DNA from: Cepaea nemoralis
Taxonomy: Eukaryota > Mollusca > Gastropoda > Stylommatophora > Helicidae
Length of the DNA stretch: 64,000 nt
Direction of reading: 5' to 3'
Assembly: GCA_014155875.1 (NCBI GenBank)
Contig: JACEFZ010012626.1
Coordinates: forward strand, 400,001-464,000
Below the pieces are notes generated by a model that worked only from the letters and a program-made list of their open reading frames with translations, did not search any database and had not been told where the DNA came from. The first letter of the stretch is position 1. The number at the start of each line of letters is the position of its first letter. Below are positions 62,885-64,000 of this stretch, one piece after another. Made by a program: the position numbers and the translations under genes.

Positions 62885-64000
62885 TTATTCCTATTCCATC
62901 CATCATGTGCCATGCCGATAAGCCTGGACTGTCATTATTCGTCATTTCACTCTATCACCAGAGTCGTTGATCAGCTCAGTTTTCTTGCCTCAACTATGCC
63001 AAGCGGCCAAGACATCCAGGTATTTACTTCTCTGCTTTCACCTTTTTTTCTTCCCGTCTATCTTGCCAGTTGTCGCCAAGTTCTCCATTGTATGTCTTCT
63101 AATAACGTGGCCAATATATAATATTTTGACTGCCTACGTCTAATTTCTCTAATCAGCGTAGAATTTTTATTTATTTCTTGGGTGACTTGGTCATTGGTTT
63201 TTCTGTCTGTCCATGGTATTCTTGGCATTTTCCTCAGAAACCACATTTCCACAGCCATTGGATGTTTTTCACCCTATCTGCTCATTGCACATCCAGACAA
63301 AAGTACAGGTTCTATGTATCACTTCAACACTCTTTTTCTCGTTACAGTTGACATCTTTTTATTGGTCAGTATGTTTTTCATCTTTCAAAAGACGCCATGT
63401 TCTAATCTCTTAAAGGCATCTCCCATCAGACTGTTCCGAGATAATTGTACCGAATTCGCTTGTTTAAGAATATTCCCATTCGTGTGTATATTACATTGTG
63501 GTATATTTCTTTCTTCCTTGTGACGATCATAATCCGTGTCTTCTTACAATTTAATTATAACCCTAGTTGTTAACTGTGTGCAACAACCGCATTTACTAAA
63601 TGTTGCAGATCCTGCTCATTGTCTGCAATCAACACTGTATCATCCGCATATCTAATGTCATTGATGTTCCTCCACCAATGATGATTCCTTTCATTTCTTC
63701 TATATTTCTGAAAATGTGTTCACTCTCCAGGGAAAAAACATCTGGAGACCCTATGCATCCTTGTCTCACACCCCTCTTAATAGGCTGATACTTACCTACT
63801 TCATTATCAATCCTCATTGCATTTTGTTGTTACCAGTATATGGTTTTTTAACAAGTCTAAGGTCTTTCCCATCAATTTGTAGATCTGCAAGCATGTTTAT
63901 AGTGTTGACATGTCTTACTTTATCGAGAGCCTTTGTGTAGTCAATAAAGCAAAGATGTAAGTCTTTGTCTACTTCTACAGAACATGAAATTACTGTTCTC
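62885..64000 (-). pseudogene. LN3 LINE, long decayed copy running off the window
   Basis: Minus strand from right to left: FIDYTKALDKV-type RT motif near 63950, IKRGVRQGCIGSPDVF, YLGT region, KMSTVTRKRV, MAVEMWFLRKMPRIPWT, RRRQSKYY and the ATGG tail at 62894-62905. Stops and frameshifts are frequent. The 5' part is beyond the window. Confidence 0.7.

Overview
This window looks like intron-rich, repeat-dominated animal genomic DNA. The sequence shows split genes with GT/AG junctions, EN-RT non-LTR retrotransposons, tRNA-derived SINEs, hAT- and mariner-type TIR elements, long microsatellites, and no bacterial operon structure. A mollusc, perhaps a gastropod, is my best guess from the style of the retroelements; this is inference.

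Host genes. A six-exon gene can be read on the minus strand: exon 1 at 42941-43001, then 38337-38476, 34272-34402, 29728-29872, 26223-26338 and 24026-24080. All intron phases agree, the exons total 648 nt (215 codons plus stop), and exon 1 encodes a signal peptide. The product resembles the CpcT/CpeT (phycobiliprotein chromophore lyase-like) family. The 3' half of a paralogue lies on the plus strand (6627-6771, 12741-12856, 18062-18113) with the same exon sizes and phases, so the two genes converge tail to tail. Minisatellites abut several splice junctions, and in introns 1 and 2 of the minus-strand gene their monomers contain the splice site plus the adjoining exon bases. Weaker candidate exons are listed with low confidence.

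Mobile DNA. Position 6-3867 holds a nearly complete I/Ingi-like LINE (endonuclease, RT and RNase H in one intact ORF, CTAA-repeat tail) inserted in a hAT-type MITE. A 5'-truncated, very similar copy with a 14-bp target duplication lies at 31866-33981. At 8190-11770 there is a nest of four elements (LINE containing a hAT-like element, containing a LINE, containing a LINE) inside a minisatellite. A 49-bp satellite (43.8-50.9 kb) is interrupted by three retroelements, including a 4.1-kb LINE with a C-terminal C2H2 finger. Seven LINE families can be told apart by their 3' tails (CTAA, GAT, ATGG, GAGAT, GAA, ATGA, TGTAA types). I call them LN1 (EN-RT-RNase H), LN2 (EN-RT plus C2H2), LN3 (ATGG tail), LN4 (GAGAT tail), LN5 (GAT tail), LN6 (GAA tail) and LN7 (ATGA tail). 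SINE1 to SINE4 are short retroposons.

Satellites. The main arrays are 38 bp (13.9-15.5 kb), 31 bp (37.0-38.3 kb), 26 bp (38.5-39.2 kb), 49 bp (43.8-50.9 kb), 42 bp (55.8-57.2 kb) and 48 bp (59.1-60.7 kb). The 48-bp array is built from the C-terminal coding part of an LN1-like LINE. The 42- and 48-bp arrays give long but meaningless ORFs. Copy numbers and identities quoted here were estimated by eye.
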